In this document: positions 1 through 7,965 of the stretch, in pieces
Position numbering within the stretch: the first letter of the stretch is position 1
Layout: the number at the start of each line of letters is the position of its first letter
Assembly: GCF_900182725.1 (NCBI RefSeq)
Contig: NZ_FXTO01000013.1
Location: forward strand, 1-64,000
Source: Thalassovita litoralis
Lineage (GTDB): Bacteria > Pseudomonadota > Alphaproteobacteria > Rhodobacterales > Rhodobacteraceae
DNA length: 64,000 nucleotides
Direction of reading: 5' to 3'
Position numbers and translations under genes: made by a program
Notes under the pieces: generated by a model
What the model saw: the letters and a program-made list of their open reading frames with translations, nothing else
What the model was told of the DNA's origin: nothing
The model's database searches: none

Positions 1-60
1 AACCCTGCAGATCGACTCGACGCCGTAAACAATGCGCTGATCTTCAATAAAAGCGATCAT
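1..60 (-). CDS. IS3-family transposase OrfB, N-terminal fragment cut by window edge
   Basis: Minus-strand reading from 60 gives MIAFIEDQRIVYGVESIC, the usual start of the DDE (rve) integrase subunit of IS3 elements. The ATG overlaps the TGA that would end the canonical OrfA tail, the standard IS3 arrangement. Only 20 codons are visible. Confidence 0.7.
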   Translation of the reverse strand, partial: MIAFIEDQRIVYGVESICRV

Positions 61-105
61 CGCTTCAGTGGGCGGTCGAGTTCCGCCTGCGCAAAGTTGA
101 ACCCG

Positions 106-435
106 TCACGCCACTGGTTCGAGTGGCGGGTGAAACGCCGACGCTTTGCGGAGAATTTCATTCGCCTGCCGAAGCTCCCGGACCTCACGTTCCAGGGCCT
201 TGATCCGGTCCCGTTCCTCAGTGGTCACGCCATCGCGCATGCCGCTGTCCTTCTCAGCCTGCTTGACCCATTCGCGCAGGGTCTGGGGATTACAGCCAAT
301 CTTGGGTGCAATGGCCGCGATCGCGCCCGCCTGCGTTTCGTATGAGCCTTGATGCTCGAACAGCATCCGCACCGCACGCGCGCGGACCTTGGGCGAATAG
401 CGATTTGCCATTTTGCTTTTTGTCATAACCATCAT
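106..435 (-). CDS. IS3-family transposase OrfA (altered C-terminus)
   Basis: 109 residues. It has the typical OrfA layout: an N-terminal helix-turn-helix ([14 protein letters not shown], then a [13 protein letters not shown] recognition helix region) followed by a leucine-zipper-like stretch ([19 protein letters not shown]). OrfA binds the IS ends and normally makes OrfAB by a -1 frameshift into OrfB. Here the expected tail (FAQAELDRPLKR) is present downstream at about 62-97 but in another frame. The reading frame instead enters a hairpin-forming stretch and stops at TGA. OrfB (starting at 60) ends up in the same frame as OrfA but behind that stop, so normal OrfAB production looks compromised. 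Family assignment is firm; activity is doubtful. Confidence 0.85.
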   Translation of the reverse strand: MMVMTKSKMANRYSPKVRARAVRMLFEHQGSYETQAGAIAAIAPKIGCNPQTLREWVKQAEKDSGMRDGVTTEERDRIKALEREVRELRQANEILRKASAFHPPLEPVA

Positions 436-483
436 CCTTACTTAGGTTGATGGTCTCCGACAAACTCGGGGCGATTCAAAGTT

Positions 484-909
484 CTACGGATGCATCCCGT
501 TAAAAATGGGGAGATTACCCCTCCGCTTCTTGTTTTCGAGCGCATCAGGCTTATTTTCGATCCGCGTCAGCGGGGAAGAGGAAATCGAGCCTTCCCAAAT
601 ATCTTCGAGCCGCGATGAAGACCGTTCGGAGCGCTGGCGCCCTCTTTCAAAGGCAGTCAGTAGCCCAACAGCCTCGCTCACCTTGTCAGTGTTCTTGCGC
701 GAGAAGACAAATCCGCCTGCTTTGGCATCCCATTTCAGGGATACGCCTTTGACAGAATGGGGGCGATCTTGCGGAACACCGCGCAGCACCGCCGCTCGTT
801 CACGGATAGGCTCGATGGTGATCGCTTCGCTTTCCGTATTGGGGGCAGGGCTGCTGAACATGTCCTGCTGGGCACTTGCACCTTCATTGAACAACCCACC
901 TTCTGACAA
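484..909 (-). CDS. Unrecognised protein, probably a gene remnant
   Basis: 141 residues if the TTG at 909 is used. No ATG lies in the right place, and the same frame runs upstream through KRGGKAPLSEGGLF-like sequence to a stop about 15 codons earlier, so the true start is uncertain. No domain is recognised. The only notable segments are a GGLFNEG / DMFSSPAP linker-like N-terminus and a basic KGVSLKWDAKAGGFVFSR stretch. The stop codon lies only 5 bp outside the terminal repeat of the IS3 element, so the gene may have lost its 3' end to that insertion. It may be a truncated piece of a larger plasmid- or island-type protein. Confidence 0.4.
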   Translation of the reverse strand: MSEGGLFNEGASAQQDMFSSPAPNTESEAITIEPIRERAAVLRGVPQDRPHSVKGVSLKWDAKAGGFVFSRKNTDKVSEAVGLLTAFERGRQRSERSSSRLEDIWEGSISSSPLTRIENKPDALENKKRRGNLPIFNGMHP

Positions 910-1040
910 CGGGGCTTTGCCGCCGCGCTTAGGCGCGGGCCTTATCAGTCACCCTAAGTCGGCTTTCAGACTTTTGATGTCGATGTGACACGCAAGGTCG
1001 TTCGACTTCCTTTCCGGCCTTATCGCGGTCGAAATCTGAT

Positions 1041-1059
1041 TGATAATCGACAATTATCA
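1041..1059. promoter_or_regulatory. Candidate operator: 7-bp perfect inverted repeat
   Basis: TGATAAT-CGACA-ATTATCA, a perfect inverted repeat in an AT-rich patch, lies 30 bp upstream of the GTG start of the HigA-like regulator. Its position fits autoregulation by that helix-turn-helix protein. This is inference; no binding data are implied. Confidence 0.5.
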
Positions 1060-1089
1060 CCATACGCTCGTCGAAACTGAGGAGCAGAC

Positions 1090-1368
1090 GTGACCCATCC
1101 CGGAATCCTTGTTCGACGCGAATGCCTTGATCCCAACGGCCTGTCCGTCACCGACGCCGCACAGGTGCTTGGGTGCAACCGTCAGACCCTCAGCAACCTC
1201 CTGAACGGGCGATCCGGCATTTCTCCGGAGATGGCGCTGCGCCTTGAGAAGGCGTTCGGCACCTCCGCCCGCTCTTGGATGGAGCGACAAATGAACCACG
1301 AGTTGGAGACGGTCATGGCGCGTGCCCATGAGATCGAAGTCCAGCCATTTACGAGGCAGACCCCATGA
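1090..1368 (+). CDS. HigA/VapI-family XRE antitoxin-like regulator, no toxin partner
   Basis: 92 residues, GTG start with GAGGAG five bases upstream. Residues about 8-60 form an XRE helix-turn-helix of the HigA type: NGLSVTDAAQVLGCNRQTLS then NLLNGRSGISPEMALRLEKAFG, with the typical SARSWMERQ tail. HigA antitoxins normally follow a HigB RNase gene, but the bases upstream encode no HigB. Its stop overlaps the start of the methyltransferase by ATGA, so the two are translationally coupled. This suggests the protein serves as a controller of the downstream modification operon rather than as a classical antitoxin. Family is confident; role is inferred. Confidence 0.85.
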   Translation: MTHPGILVRRECLDPNGLSVTDAAQVLGCNRQTLSNLLNGRSGISPEMALRLEKAFGTSARSWMERQMNHELETVMARAHEIEVQPFTRQTP

Positions 1369-4112
1369 ACCCCGTTGAAATCGAGCAGGCCATTTCCGAC
1401 CTCGCCGAGGCTCCCTTTGATGCGGCGGAATTTCCCTATGCCTTCCTTGAGGCCTTTGGGCGCAAGGCGACCGAGATCAAGAAGCTGCGCAAGGGCGACA
1501 CCAACAAGTCGGACCTGGGCGGGGTGCTGCAACGCAACAACATCCACATGGCAACCTGCGCGCCGGGCGAAGTCTCCCAGACCCTCGCCGCGCTCAAGGG
1601 CAGCCCCGCCACGGCCAAACACAAGGCCAAGTTCATCCTCGCCACGGACGGCCAGACCTTCGAGGCCGAGGATCTGATCGGCGGCGACACTGTGGCCTGC
1701 GCCTACAAGGACTTCCCCGACAGCTTTGGCGTCTTCCTTCCCCTCGCGGGCATCTCGACCGTCAAGCAGATCAAGGAAAGCGCCTTTGACATCAAGGCGA
1801 CGGGCCGCCTGAACCGCCTCTATGTCGAGCTGCTGAAGGACAACCCCGATTGGGGCAAGGCCGAGCGTCGGCACGACATGAACCACTTCATGGCGCGGCT
1901 GATCTTCTGCTTCTTTGCGGAAGATACCGACATCTTCACCACCGCCGATCTGTTCACCGGCACGATCGACCGCATGTCGAACCGCGACGGCACCAACACG
2001 CATGAGGTCATCAGCGAAATTTTCCGCGCGATGAACGTAGCCACAAAGGACCGTGCCAGCGCCAATCTGCCCCGCTGGGCCGATGCCTTCCCCTATGTGA
2101 ATGGTGGCCTGTTCTCCGGCTCGACCGAGGTGCCGCGCTTCTCCAAGATCGCGCAGCGTTATCTCAGCCATATCGGCGGGCTGGACTGGACCAAGATCAA
2201 TCCCGACATTTTCGGCTCGATGATCCAGGCGGTCGCGGATGAGGGCGAACGCTCTGTCTTGGGTATGCACTACACCTCCGTGCCGAACATCCTGAAGGTG
2301 CTGAACCCGCTCTTCCTTGATGACCTGAACGCGGCGCTGGAGGAGGCGGGCGACAATGCCCGCAAGCTGCTGAACCTGCGAAACCGCATCGCCAAAATCC
2401 GGGTGTTCGACCCCGCCTGCGGGTCGGGCAACTTCCTTGTCATCGCATACAAGCAGCTCCGCGCGATCGAGGCCGAGATCAACCGCCGTCGAGGCGAGGC
2501 TGATCGCAAGACGGACATTCCCCTGACCAATTTCCGCGGTATCGAGATCCGGGATTTCTCGGCCGAGATCGCCCGGCTGGCGCTGATCATCGCGGAATAC
2601 CAGTGCGACGTGACCTATCGCGGCCAGAAGGAAGCCCTAGCCGAGTTCCTGCCGCTGGACAGTCAGAACTGGATCACCTGTGGCAACGCTCTGCGGCTCG
2701 ACTGGCTGTCGATTTGTCCGCCCACGGGGACGGGTGTGAAGGTGAAGGCGGACGATCTGTTTCAGACACCGCTGGATCAGGCGCAGATCGATTTCGAGAA
2801 TGAGGGGGGTGAGACATATATCTGCGGAAACCCACCCTATCTTGGCTCAACTTGGCAAAGCAAAGAGCAAAAAGCCGATTTGCAGCGCATTTTTGATGGG
2901 CGCACAAAAAGCTGGAAGTCCCTCGACTATGTTGCTGGCTGGTTCATGAAGGCGGCTGACTATGGACTCCATACACCCACAGTGTCTGCTTTCGTTACCA
3001 CAAATTCGATCTGCCAAGGTCAACAAGTGCCCATCCTGTGGCCACTGGTTCTTGAAACAGGCCATGAGATTGCCTTTGCTCATACCTCGTTCAAGTGGGC
3101 AAACCTTGCCAGCCATAACGCTGGCGTAACAGTCGCAATTGTGGCGATCTCTAAGCATGCGAGCGCGGTTAAGAAACTTTACGCCTTGGATGCTGCTGGC
3201 GAAACAGTGCTTAAGGAAGGCCATAACATCAATGCTTATTTGGTTGCTGCGCCCAATGTCATGGTAGTCAAGTCCTCGTGCCCCATCGGTGGGGCTACGG
3301 AAATGCTTCGAGGAAACATGCCATACGATGGCGGCAACCTACTTATGAGTTCCGACGAGGTTGCAGCCCTCGGTCTTAACCCAAATCAACACAAGCGCTT
3401 CATTCGGCGCATTTATGGCTCGGCTGAGTTCATTCGCGGGCAGGAGCGGTATTGCCTCTGGGTTGAAGATCAGCACCTTGCCGAAGCCATGCAAATCGCA
3501 CCAATCAAAGCTCGCATTGAAGGCGTGCGGACCATGCGCCTTGCCAGCCGTGACAAAGGCGCCAATGAGATGGGTAAGCGGGCTCATCAAATGCGTGAAA
3601 TGAACATCGGCACCAAGCAAACGATCGCCATGCCCTGTGTGTCATCCGAAAATCGCGGATACCTTCCGGCTGGCTTGATCGACAATCGGTCAACTGTCAC
3701 TAACCTGTGTTTCGCCCTCTACGATGCACCTATTTGGAACCTGTCTCTGCTTCTTTCCAAACTACACCTGATCTGGATCGCAACGGTTTGCGGCAAAATG
3801 AAAACGGACTTCCGCTACTCAAACACAATGGGCTGGAACACCTTCCCGGTCCCCAAGCTGACCGATAAAAACCGCGAAGACCTGACCCGCTGCGCCGAAG
3901 ACATCCTTCTGGCACGCGAGGCGCATTTCCCGGCCACCATCGCAGACCTCTACGACCCCGAAAAAATGCCCGCCAACCTCCGCGCGGCCCATGACCGCAA
4001 CGACGAGACCCTGGAACGCATCTACATCGGTCGCCGCTTCAAGAACGACACCGAACGCCTCGAAAAGCTCTTCGACATGTACACCAAGATGACGACGAAG
4101 GTTCCGGCCTGA
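1365..4112 (+). CDS. MmeI-family class I SAM-dependent DNA methyltransferase, nuclease motif absent
   Basis: 915 residues, close to the 919 of MmeI, with matching order: N-terminal domain, helical spacer (FMARLIFCFFAEDTDIF), gamma-type adenine methyltransferase core, target recognition domain and C-terminal helices. SAM motif I DPACGSGNF is at 349-357 and catalytic motif IV NPPY at 489-492, with GMHYTSVPNILK just before the core. MmeI itself is a single-chain type IIL restriction-modification enzyme whose N-terminus carries D-X9-EXK. The corresponding N-terminal region here has no EXK and reads instead as LQRNNIHMATC and EVSQTLAALKG, so it probably only methylates. It is coupled to the regulator upstream (ATGA), and one base separates it from the next gene. 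Modification activity is likely; target sequence unknown. Confidence 0.9.
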   Translation: MNPVEIEQAISDLAEAPFDAAEFPYAFLEAFGRKATEIKKLRKGDTNKSDLGGVLQRNNIHMATCAPGEVSQTLAALKGSPATAKHKAKFILATDGQTFEAEDLIGGDTVACAYKDFPDSFGVFLPLAGISTVKQIKESAFDIKATGRLNRLYVELLKDNPDWGKAERRHDMNHFMARLIFCFFAEDTDIFTTADLFTGTIDRMSNRDGTNTHEVISEIFRAMNVATKDRASANLPRWADAFPYVNGGLFSGSTEVPRFSKIAQRYLSHIGGLDWTKINPDIFGSMIQAVADEGERSVLGMHYTSVPNILKVLNPLFLDDLNAALEEAGDNARKLLNLRNRIAKIRVFDPACGSGNFLVIAYKQLRAIEAEINRRRGEADRKTDIPLTNFRGIEIRDFSAEIARLALIIAEYQCDVTYRGQKEALAEFLPLDSQNWITCGNALRLDWLSICPPTGTGVKVKADDLFQTPLDQAQIDFENEGGETYICGNPPYLGSTWQSKEQKADLQRIFDGRTKSWKSLDYVAGWFMKAADYGLHTPTVSAFVTTNSICQGQQVPILWPLVLETGHEIAFAHTSFKWANLASHNAGVTVAIVAISKHASAVKKLYALDAAGETVLKEGHNINAYLVAAPNVMVVKSSCPIGGATEMLRGNMPYDGGNLLMSSDEVAALGLNPNQHKRFIRRIYGSAEFIRGQERYCLWVEDQHLAEAMQIAPIKARIEGVRTMRLASRDKGANEMGKRAHQMREMNIGTKQTIAMPCVSSENRGYLPAGLIDNRSTVTNLCFALYDAPIWNLSLLLSKLHLIWIATVCGKMKTDFRYSNTMGWNTFPVPKLTDKNREDLTRCAEDILLAREAHFPATIADLYDPEKMPANLRAAHDRNDETLERIYIGRRFKNDTERLEKLFDMYTKMTTKVPA

Positions 4113-4113
4113 G

Positions 4114-4527
4114 ATGTTCGCCCGTGTCCCCTATGCCGACCTCAACTCCCGACAGCGGGAAAACTACAATTTTCATAAGATCGCGGCCCGCATGGCGGAC
4201 TACGGCTTCAACTGCATTCGCCTGACGGATGATTGGCAGGGGGCAGATTTCATCGCGGTTCACGTTGATGGTGAAACCTTCCTCAAGGTGCAGCTGAAGG
4301 GGCGGCTGGTCATCGACAGGAAGTACCTCGGCAAACAGATCTACGTCGCCTTTCTGCATGGCGATGAAGCCTATCTCTATGACCATGATGCCTTTGTTCG
4401 GCACTTGGAGACAAATGGTCTGATCGGCGATGCCAGCATAACCTGGCATGAGAAAGGTTTCCGCAGTTGGCCCAGCCCGCCTGCATGGGCCATCACCTAT
4501 TTGCAAGACTACAGGATTTCCGCATGA
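4114..4527 (+). CDS. Small PD-(D/E)XK-like nuclease-fold protein
   Basis: 137 residues between methyltransferase and helicase genes. Visible pattern: E16 in an N-terminal helix (QRENYNFHKIAARMADYGF), then D45 in GADFIAV, then Q60-L61-K62 in FLKVQLKGR. This spacing and the surrounding beta-hairpin resemble Holliday-junction-resolvase-like PD-(D/E)XK folds in which Q replaces the acidic residue of EXK. The family was not recognised by name. It starts one base after the methyltransferase stop and its own stop overlaps the helicase start (ATGA), so it belongs to the operon. It could be the cleavage subunit missing from the methyltransferase, or only a DNA-binding relic of that fold. Confidence 0.55.
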   Translation: MFARVPYADLNSRQRENYNFHKIAARMADYGFNCIRLTDDWQGADFIAVHVDGETFLKVQLKGRLVIDRKYLGKQIYVAFLHGDEAYLYDHDAFVRHLETNGLIGDASITWHEKGFRSWPSPPAWAITYLQDYRISA

Positions 4528-6566
4528 CCAAGTCTGTTCCCTCTGTTTCCGTTTCCTATCCGGCCAATGGCAGTTCCACCAAGTCCAACGAGCTTGGGAT
4601 GCGCACCATGCAGGAGCGCGCCTATGAAAAGCGGGGCGAGCAATACCTGTTGATCAAGTCGCCGCCCGCCTCGGGGAAAAGCCGGGCGCTGATGTTCATC
4701 GCGCTCGACAAGCTGCACAATCAGGGTCTGAAGCAGGCCATCATCGTGGTGCCGGAGAAGTCGATCGGATCGAGCTTTGCCGATGAGCCGCTGTCGAAGT
4801 TCGGATTTTGGGCCGACTGGACCGTCGCGCCGCGCTGGAACCTCTGCAACGCGCCCGGTGGTGACAGCGGCAAGGTAGGGGCGGTCGGCAAGTTCCTGGA
4901 AGGCGACGACCAGATCCTCGTTTGCACCCACGCCACTTTCCGCTTTGCCGTCGACAAGTTCGGGATCGAGGCCTTCGATGACCGGCTGATCGCGGTGGAC
5001 GAGTTCCACCATGTCTCGGCCAACCCCGACAATAAGCTGGGCGCGCATCTCGGCACCCTGATCGCCCGTGACAAGGCGCATGTGGTCGCCATGACCGGAT
5101 CGTATTTCCGCGGCGACACCGAGGCCGTCCTGTCGCCCGAGGATGAGGCGCGGTTCGAGACCGTGACCTACACCTATTACGAACAGCTCAGCGGCTATAC
5201 CTACCTGAAGACGCTCGACATCGGGTATTTCTTCTACAGCGGTTCCTATGCTGACGAGCTGCTGAAGGTGCTGGACCCGACCGAGAAGACCATCCTGCAC
5301 ATCCCGAACGTCAATTCTCGCGAAAGCACGAAGGACAAGCATCGGGAGGTCGAGCACATTATCGACGCCTTAGGCGATTGGCAGGGCACCGACCCGGCCA
5401 CGGGCTTTCAGCTTGTGAAGCGCCCCGATGGCAAGGTGCTGCGGATTGCCGACCTGGTGGACGATGATCCGGCCAAGAGGGACAAGGTTTCCGCCTCTCT
5501 CAAAGACCCGAGCCAGAAGAAAAACCGCGATCATGTGGACATCATCATCGCGCTTGGGATGGCGAAGGAAGGCTTCGATTGGATCTGGTGTGAGCACGCC
5601 CTGACCGTGGGCTATCGGTCGAGCCTGACGGAGATCGTGCAGATCATCGGACGGGCCACGCGGGATGCGAAGGGCAAGACCCACGCGCGTTTCACCAACC
5701 TGATCGCTGAACCGGATGCTTCAGAAGAAGCGGTGCGCGAAGCCGTCAACGATACCCTGAAGGCCATCGCGGCGAGCTTGCTGATGGAGCAGGTGCTGAC
5801 GCCCAAGTTCGAGTTCAAACCCAAGACGCCCGCCAGCCAACCGCAGGACGGCTTCGATTATGGTGAGGGCGGTTATGACGACAGCAAGTGCAACGTGGGC
5901 TTCAATGAGCAGAAGGGCACGTTCCAGATCGAGATTAAGGGCCTGACCCAGCCCAAGAGCGCGGAAGCGAACCGCATCTGTGAGAACGACCTGAACGAGG
6001 TCATCACGGCCTTCGTGCAGGACAAGACCACGATTGAACGTGGGCTGTTCGATGAGGAAATGGTTCCGGAAGAGCTGACCCAGGTGAAGATGGGCAAGAT
6101 CGTTCGCGACAAGTACCCCGAGCTGGACGAGGCCGATCAGGAGGCCGTGCGTCAACACGCCATTGCCGCGATGAATTTTACGCAGCAGGCCAAGAAGACG
6201 CTGTTGGGGGATGGCACCGAGGCGCCGTCCAACACCGCCTTTGTCGATGGCGTTCGCCAGTTCGCCATGAGCGTCAAGGAGCTGGACATCGACCTGATCG
6301 ACCGGATCAATCCGTTCAGCGAGGCCTATGCGATCCTTGCCAAGACCATGAGCGAGGAAAGCCTGAAAGAGGTGGCCGCGGTGATCGAGGCCAAGAAGAT
6401 CAAACTGTCCCCGGAGGAAGCCCGAGACCTCGCCAAGCGTGCTGTGAAGTTCAAACAGGAGCGCGGGCGGCTGCCGTCATTGACCTCCACAGATGCCTGG
6501 GAGAAACGCATGGCTGAAGGCGTGGCCTTCCTCACGCGCATGAAGCAGGAGGCGATGAATGGCTAA
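4524..6566 (+). CDS. SF2 DEAD/DEAH-like helicase with C-terminal GRLP module
   Basis: 680 residues from the ATG at 4524, chosen because it overlaps the preceding stop (ATGA); an upstream in-frame ATG at 4467 lies inside the previous gene. Motif I is PPASGKS (47-53), motif II DEFH (159-162), motif III-like MTGSY (190-194) and motif VI QIIGRATR (373-380), so a complete two-lobe translocase is present. The second half is alpha-helical and ends with a FKQERGRLP...WEKRM module that recurs in the next gene. In restriction systems such motors translocate DNA or remodel it for a nuclease. Eight bases overlap the GIY-YIG gene. Helicase assignment firm; biological role inferred from operon context. Confidence 0.85.
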   Translation: MTKSVPSVSVSYPANGSSTKSNELGMRTMQERAYEKRGEQYLLIKSPPASGKSRALMFIALDKLHNQGLKQAIIVVPEKSIGSSFADEPLSKFGFWADWTVAPRWNLCNAPGGDSGKVGAVGKFLEGDDQILVCTHATFRFAVDKFGIEAFDDRLIAVDEFHHVSANPDNKLGAHLGTLIARDKAHVVAMTGSYFRGDTEAVLSPEDEARFETVTYTYYEQLSGYTYLKTLDIGYFFYSGSYADELLKVLDPTEKTILHIPNVNSRESTKDKHREVEHIIDALGDWQGTDPATGFQLVKRPDGKVLRIADLVDDDPAKRDKVSASLKDPSQKKNRDHVDIIIALGMAKEGFDWIWCEHALTVGYRSSLTEIVQIIGRATRDAKGKTHARFTNLIAEPDASEEAVREAVNDTLKAIAASLLMEQVLTPKFEFKPKTPASQPQDGFDYGEGGYDDSKCNVGFNEQKGTFQIEIKGLTQPKSAEANRICENDLNEVITAFVQDKTTIERGLFDEEMVPEELTQVKMGKIVRDKYPELDEADQEAVRQHAIAAMNFTQQAKKTLLGDGTEAPSNTAFVDGVRQFAMSVKELDIDLIDRINPFSEAYAILAKTMSEESLKEVAAVIEAKKIKLSPEEARDLAKRAVKFKQERGRLPSLTSTDAWEKRMAEGVAFLTRMKQEAMNG

Positions 6567-7740
6567 CATGTTCACCGATGATGACGATGCCCTGCTGTCC
6601 GAGCTGGGTATCGAGGTCGAAAAGAAAAAACAGGTCACGCGGACGCCCCGCGAGGAACGGATCATCGCTGGCTTCGAGGACATCCAGAAATTCGTCGCCG
6701 AGCATGGACGCCTGCCTCAGCATTCCGAGGACGGCGATATTTTCGAACGGCTTTATGCCGTGCGCCTTCAACGGCTGCGGGAGTTGCCGGAAGCCGCTGA
6801 CCTTCTTGCCGACCTCGATGATGAGGGCTTGCTTGCCGGAGCCGAGGTGACGCCTGTTGCCGATGATCTGGATGACGATGCGTTGCTTGCCGCGCTTGGC
6901 GTCGAGGTCGAAGCCTCCCCTATCACCGAGTTGAAGCATGTCCGTTCGAACGCCGAACGCAAGGAGGCGGAGGACATTGCAAACCGTCAGCGTTGTGAGG
7001 ATTTCGAGACGTTCCAACCGCTGTTCGAGAAGGTTCAGCGTGAACTGGATGCCGGGCAGCGTGAAACCCGTCCCTTCGAGTTGAAGGCTGAGATCCAGAA
7101 GGGCCGTTTCTTCATCGTTGCGGGGCAAAAGGCCTATGTCGCGGAGATGGGCGAGGAGACCCTTACCGATCAAGGTCGGACGGATGCCCGTCTGCGCGTG
7201 ATTTTCGACAATGGCATGGAAAGCAGAATGCTGATGCGTTCGCTCCAACGAGCTTTGAACAAGGATGAATCCGGTCGGAGGATTACCGAGTCAGTTGCAG
7301 GGCCGTTGTTCGCGGACGCCCCCGAAGAAGGCGATAGCACCACCGGCACGATCTATGTCCTGCGCAGCAAGTCCGATCATCCGATGGTGTCCGAGAACCG
7401 GGACTTGGTGCACAAGATTGGCGTGACCACATTGGGTGTCGAGAAGAGGATTGCCGGTGCGCATCTTCAACCGACCTTCCTCATGGCGCCGGTCGAGGTT
7501 GTGGCGACCTATGAGCTCTACAACATCAACCAGACCCGGCTTGAAAACCTGATCCACCGGATTTTCGGTACAGCACAGCTCGACATCGAAATTCCGGATC
7601 GGTTCGGCCGTCCCGTGATGCCCCGTGAGTGGTTCCTGGTGCCGCTGTTCGTCATCGACGAGGCGGTCCAGAAGATCCGGGATGGTTCCATCACAAACTT
7701 TCGCTATGATCCAGATAGTGCAAGTCTGGTTCCCAGATAA
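6559..7740 (+). CDS. GIY-YIG (T5orf172-like) nuclease-domain protein
   Basis: 393 residues; start chosen at the ATG overlapping the helicase stop by 8 bases. The C-terminal domain (about 262-365) has GIY-YIG features: TIYVL (264-268), HKIGVT (285-290), R297 in VEKR and E329 in RLEN, as in T5orf172/MUG113 proteins. The N-terminus carries a DDDALLSELGIEVE motif (8-21) that is repeated nearly exactly as DDDALLAALGVEVE (105-118). Between them is a GRLP-type module (about 38-75) like the one at the helicase C-terminus. This suggests the two proteins share a docking or DNA-contact module. Likely the cleavage component of the operon, though this is not shown. A spacer without genes follows. Confidence 0.8.
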   Translation: MANMFTDDDDALLSELGIEVEKKKQVTRTPREERIIAGFEDIQKFVAEHGRLPQHSEDGDIFERLYAVRLQRLRELPEAADLLADLDDEGLLAGAEVTPVADDLDDDALLAALGVEVEASPITELKHVRSNAERKEAEDIANRQRCEDFETFQPLFEKVQRELDAGQRETRPFELKAEIQKGRFFIVAGQKAYVAEMGEETLTDQGRTDARLRVIFDNGMESRMLMRSLQRALNKDESGRRITESVAGPLFADAPEEGDSTTGTIYVLRSKSDHPMVSENRDLVHKIGVTTLGVEKRIAGAHLQPTFLMAPVEVVATYELYNINQTRLENLIHRIFGTAQLDIEIPDRFGRPVMPREWFLVPLFVIDEAVQKIRDGSITNFRYDPDSASLVPR

Positions 7741-7929
7741 AGTAGCTAACTGGATATACATCAGCAATCGCGACCTTCGATCCAGAGCCAAACAGACCGG
7801 CAAGATATCTGAGCGTAAATTCTACGGCCACGCCCCTGAGGAAATAAGCAATTCTTTAGTTTTTCCGCAACTCGTGCGACATAGGGTATAAAATAAAGAA
7901 GTCTTGAGTTATTATGGTTAATGCTATAC

Positions 7930-7939
7930 AGGTCGACCT
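7930..7939. promoter_or_regulatory. Candidate hipBA operator palindrome
   Basis: AGGTCGACCT, a perfect 10-bp palindrome, sits 27 bp upstream of hipB and is flanked by two copies of TCTTGAGTT (7903-7911 and 7952-7960). HipB proteins bind palindromes upstream of their own operon, so this is a reasonable but untested operator. The rest of the 225-bp spacer after 7740 shows nothing recognisable. Confidence 0.3.
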
Positions 7940-7965
7940 AAACTAAAGCTTTCTTGAGTTTATCT

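Larger units (their letters stand above)
1..478 (-). mobile_element. IS3-family insertion sequence, left part only
   Basis: One terminus is seen as TGAATCGCCCCGAGTTTG reading leftwards from position 478, which matches the TG...CA style ends of IS3 elements. Inside it are an OrfA (106-435) and the first codons of OrfB (1-60, minus strand, reading MIAFIEDQRIVYGVE), both minus strand. The element runs off the window at position 1, so the other end and the target duplication cannot be seen. Confidence 0.85.

Noticed and set aside
1000-1090. HigB toxin gene upstream of the HigA-like gene
   Set aside because: No ORF with RelE/HigB features fits in this stretch.
1182-2270. 362-residue antisense ORF over the methyltransferase
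   Set aside because: Frame shadow in GC-rich DNA; the opposite strand carries the clearly conserved methyltransferase.
4467-4526. Upstream helicase start
   Set aside because: Would lie within the small nuclease-like gene; the ATG at 4524 has the typical ATGA overlap.
1365-7740. BREX or type I restriction-modification assignment
   Set aside because: No PglZ, BrxL or BrxC, and no HsdS/HsdR pair; the methyltransferase matches MmeI, not PglX or HsdM.
7625-7891. ORF overlapping the end of the GIY-YIG gene
   Set aside because: Out of frame with the real gene, no start signal and no recognisable protein.
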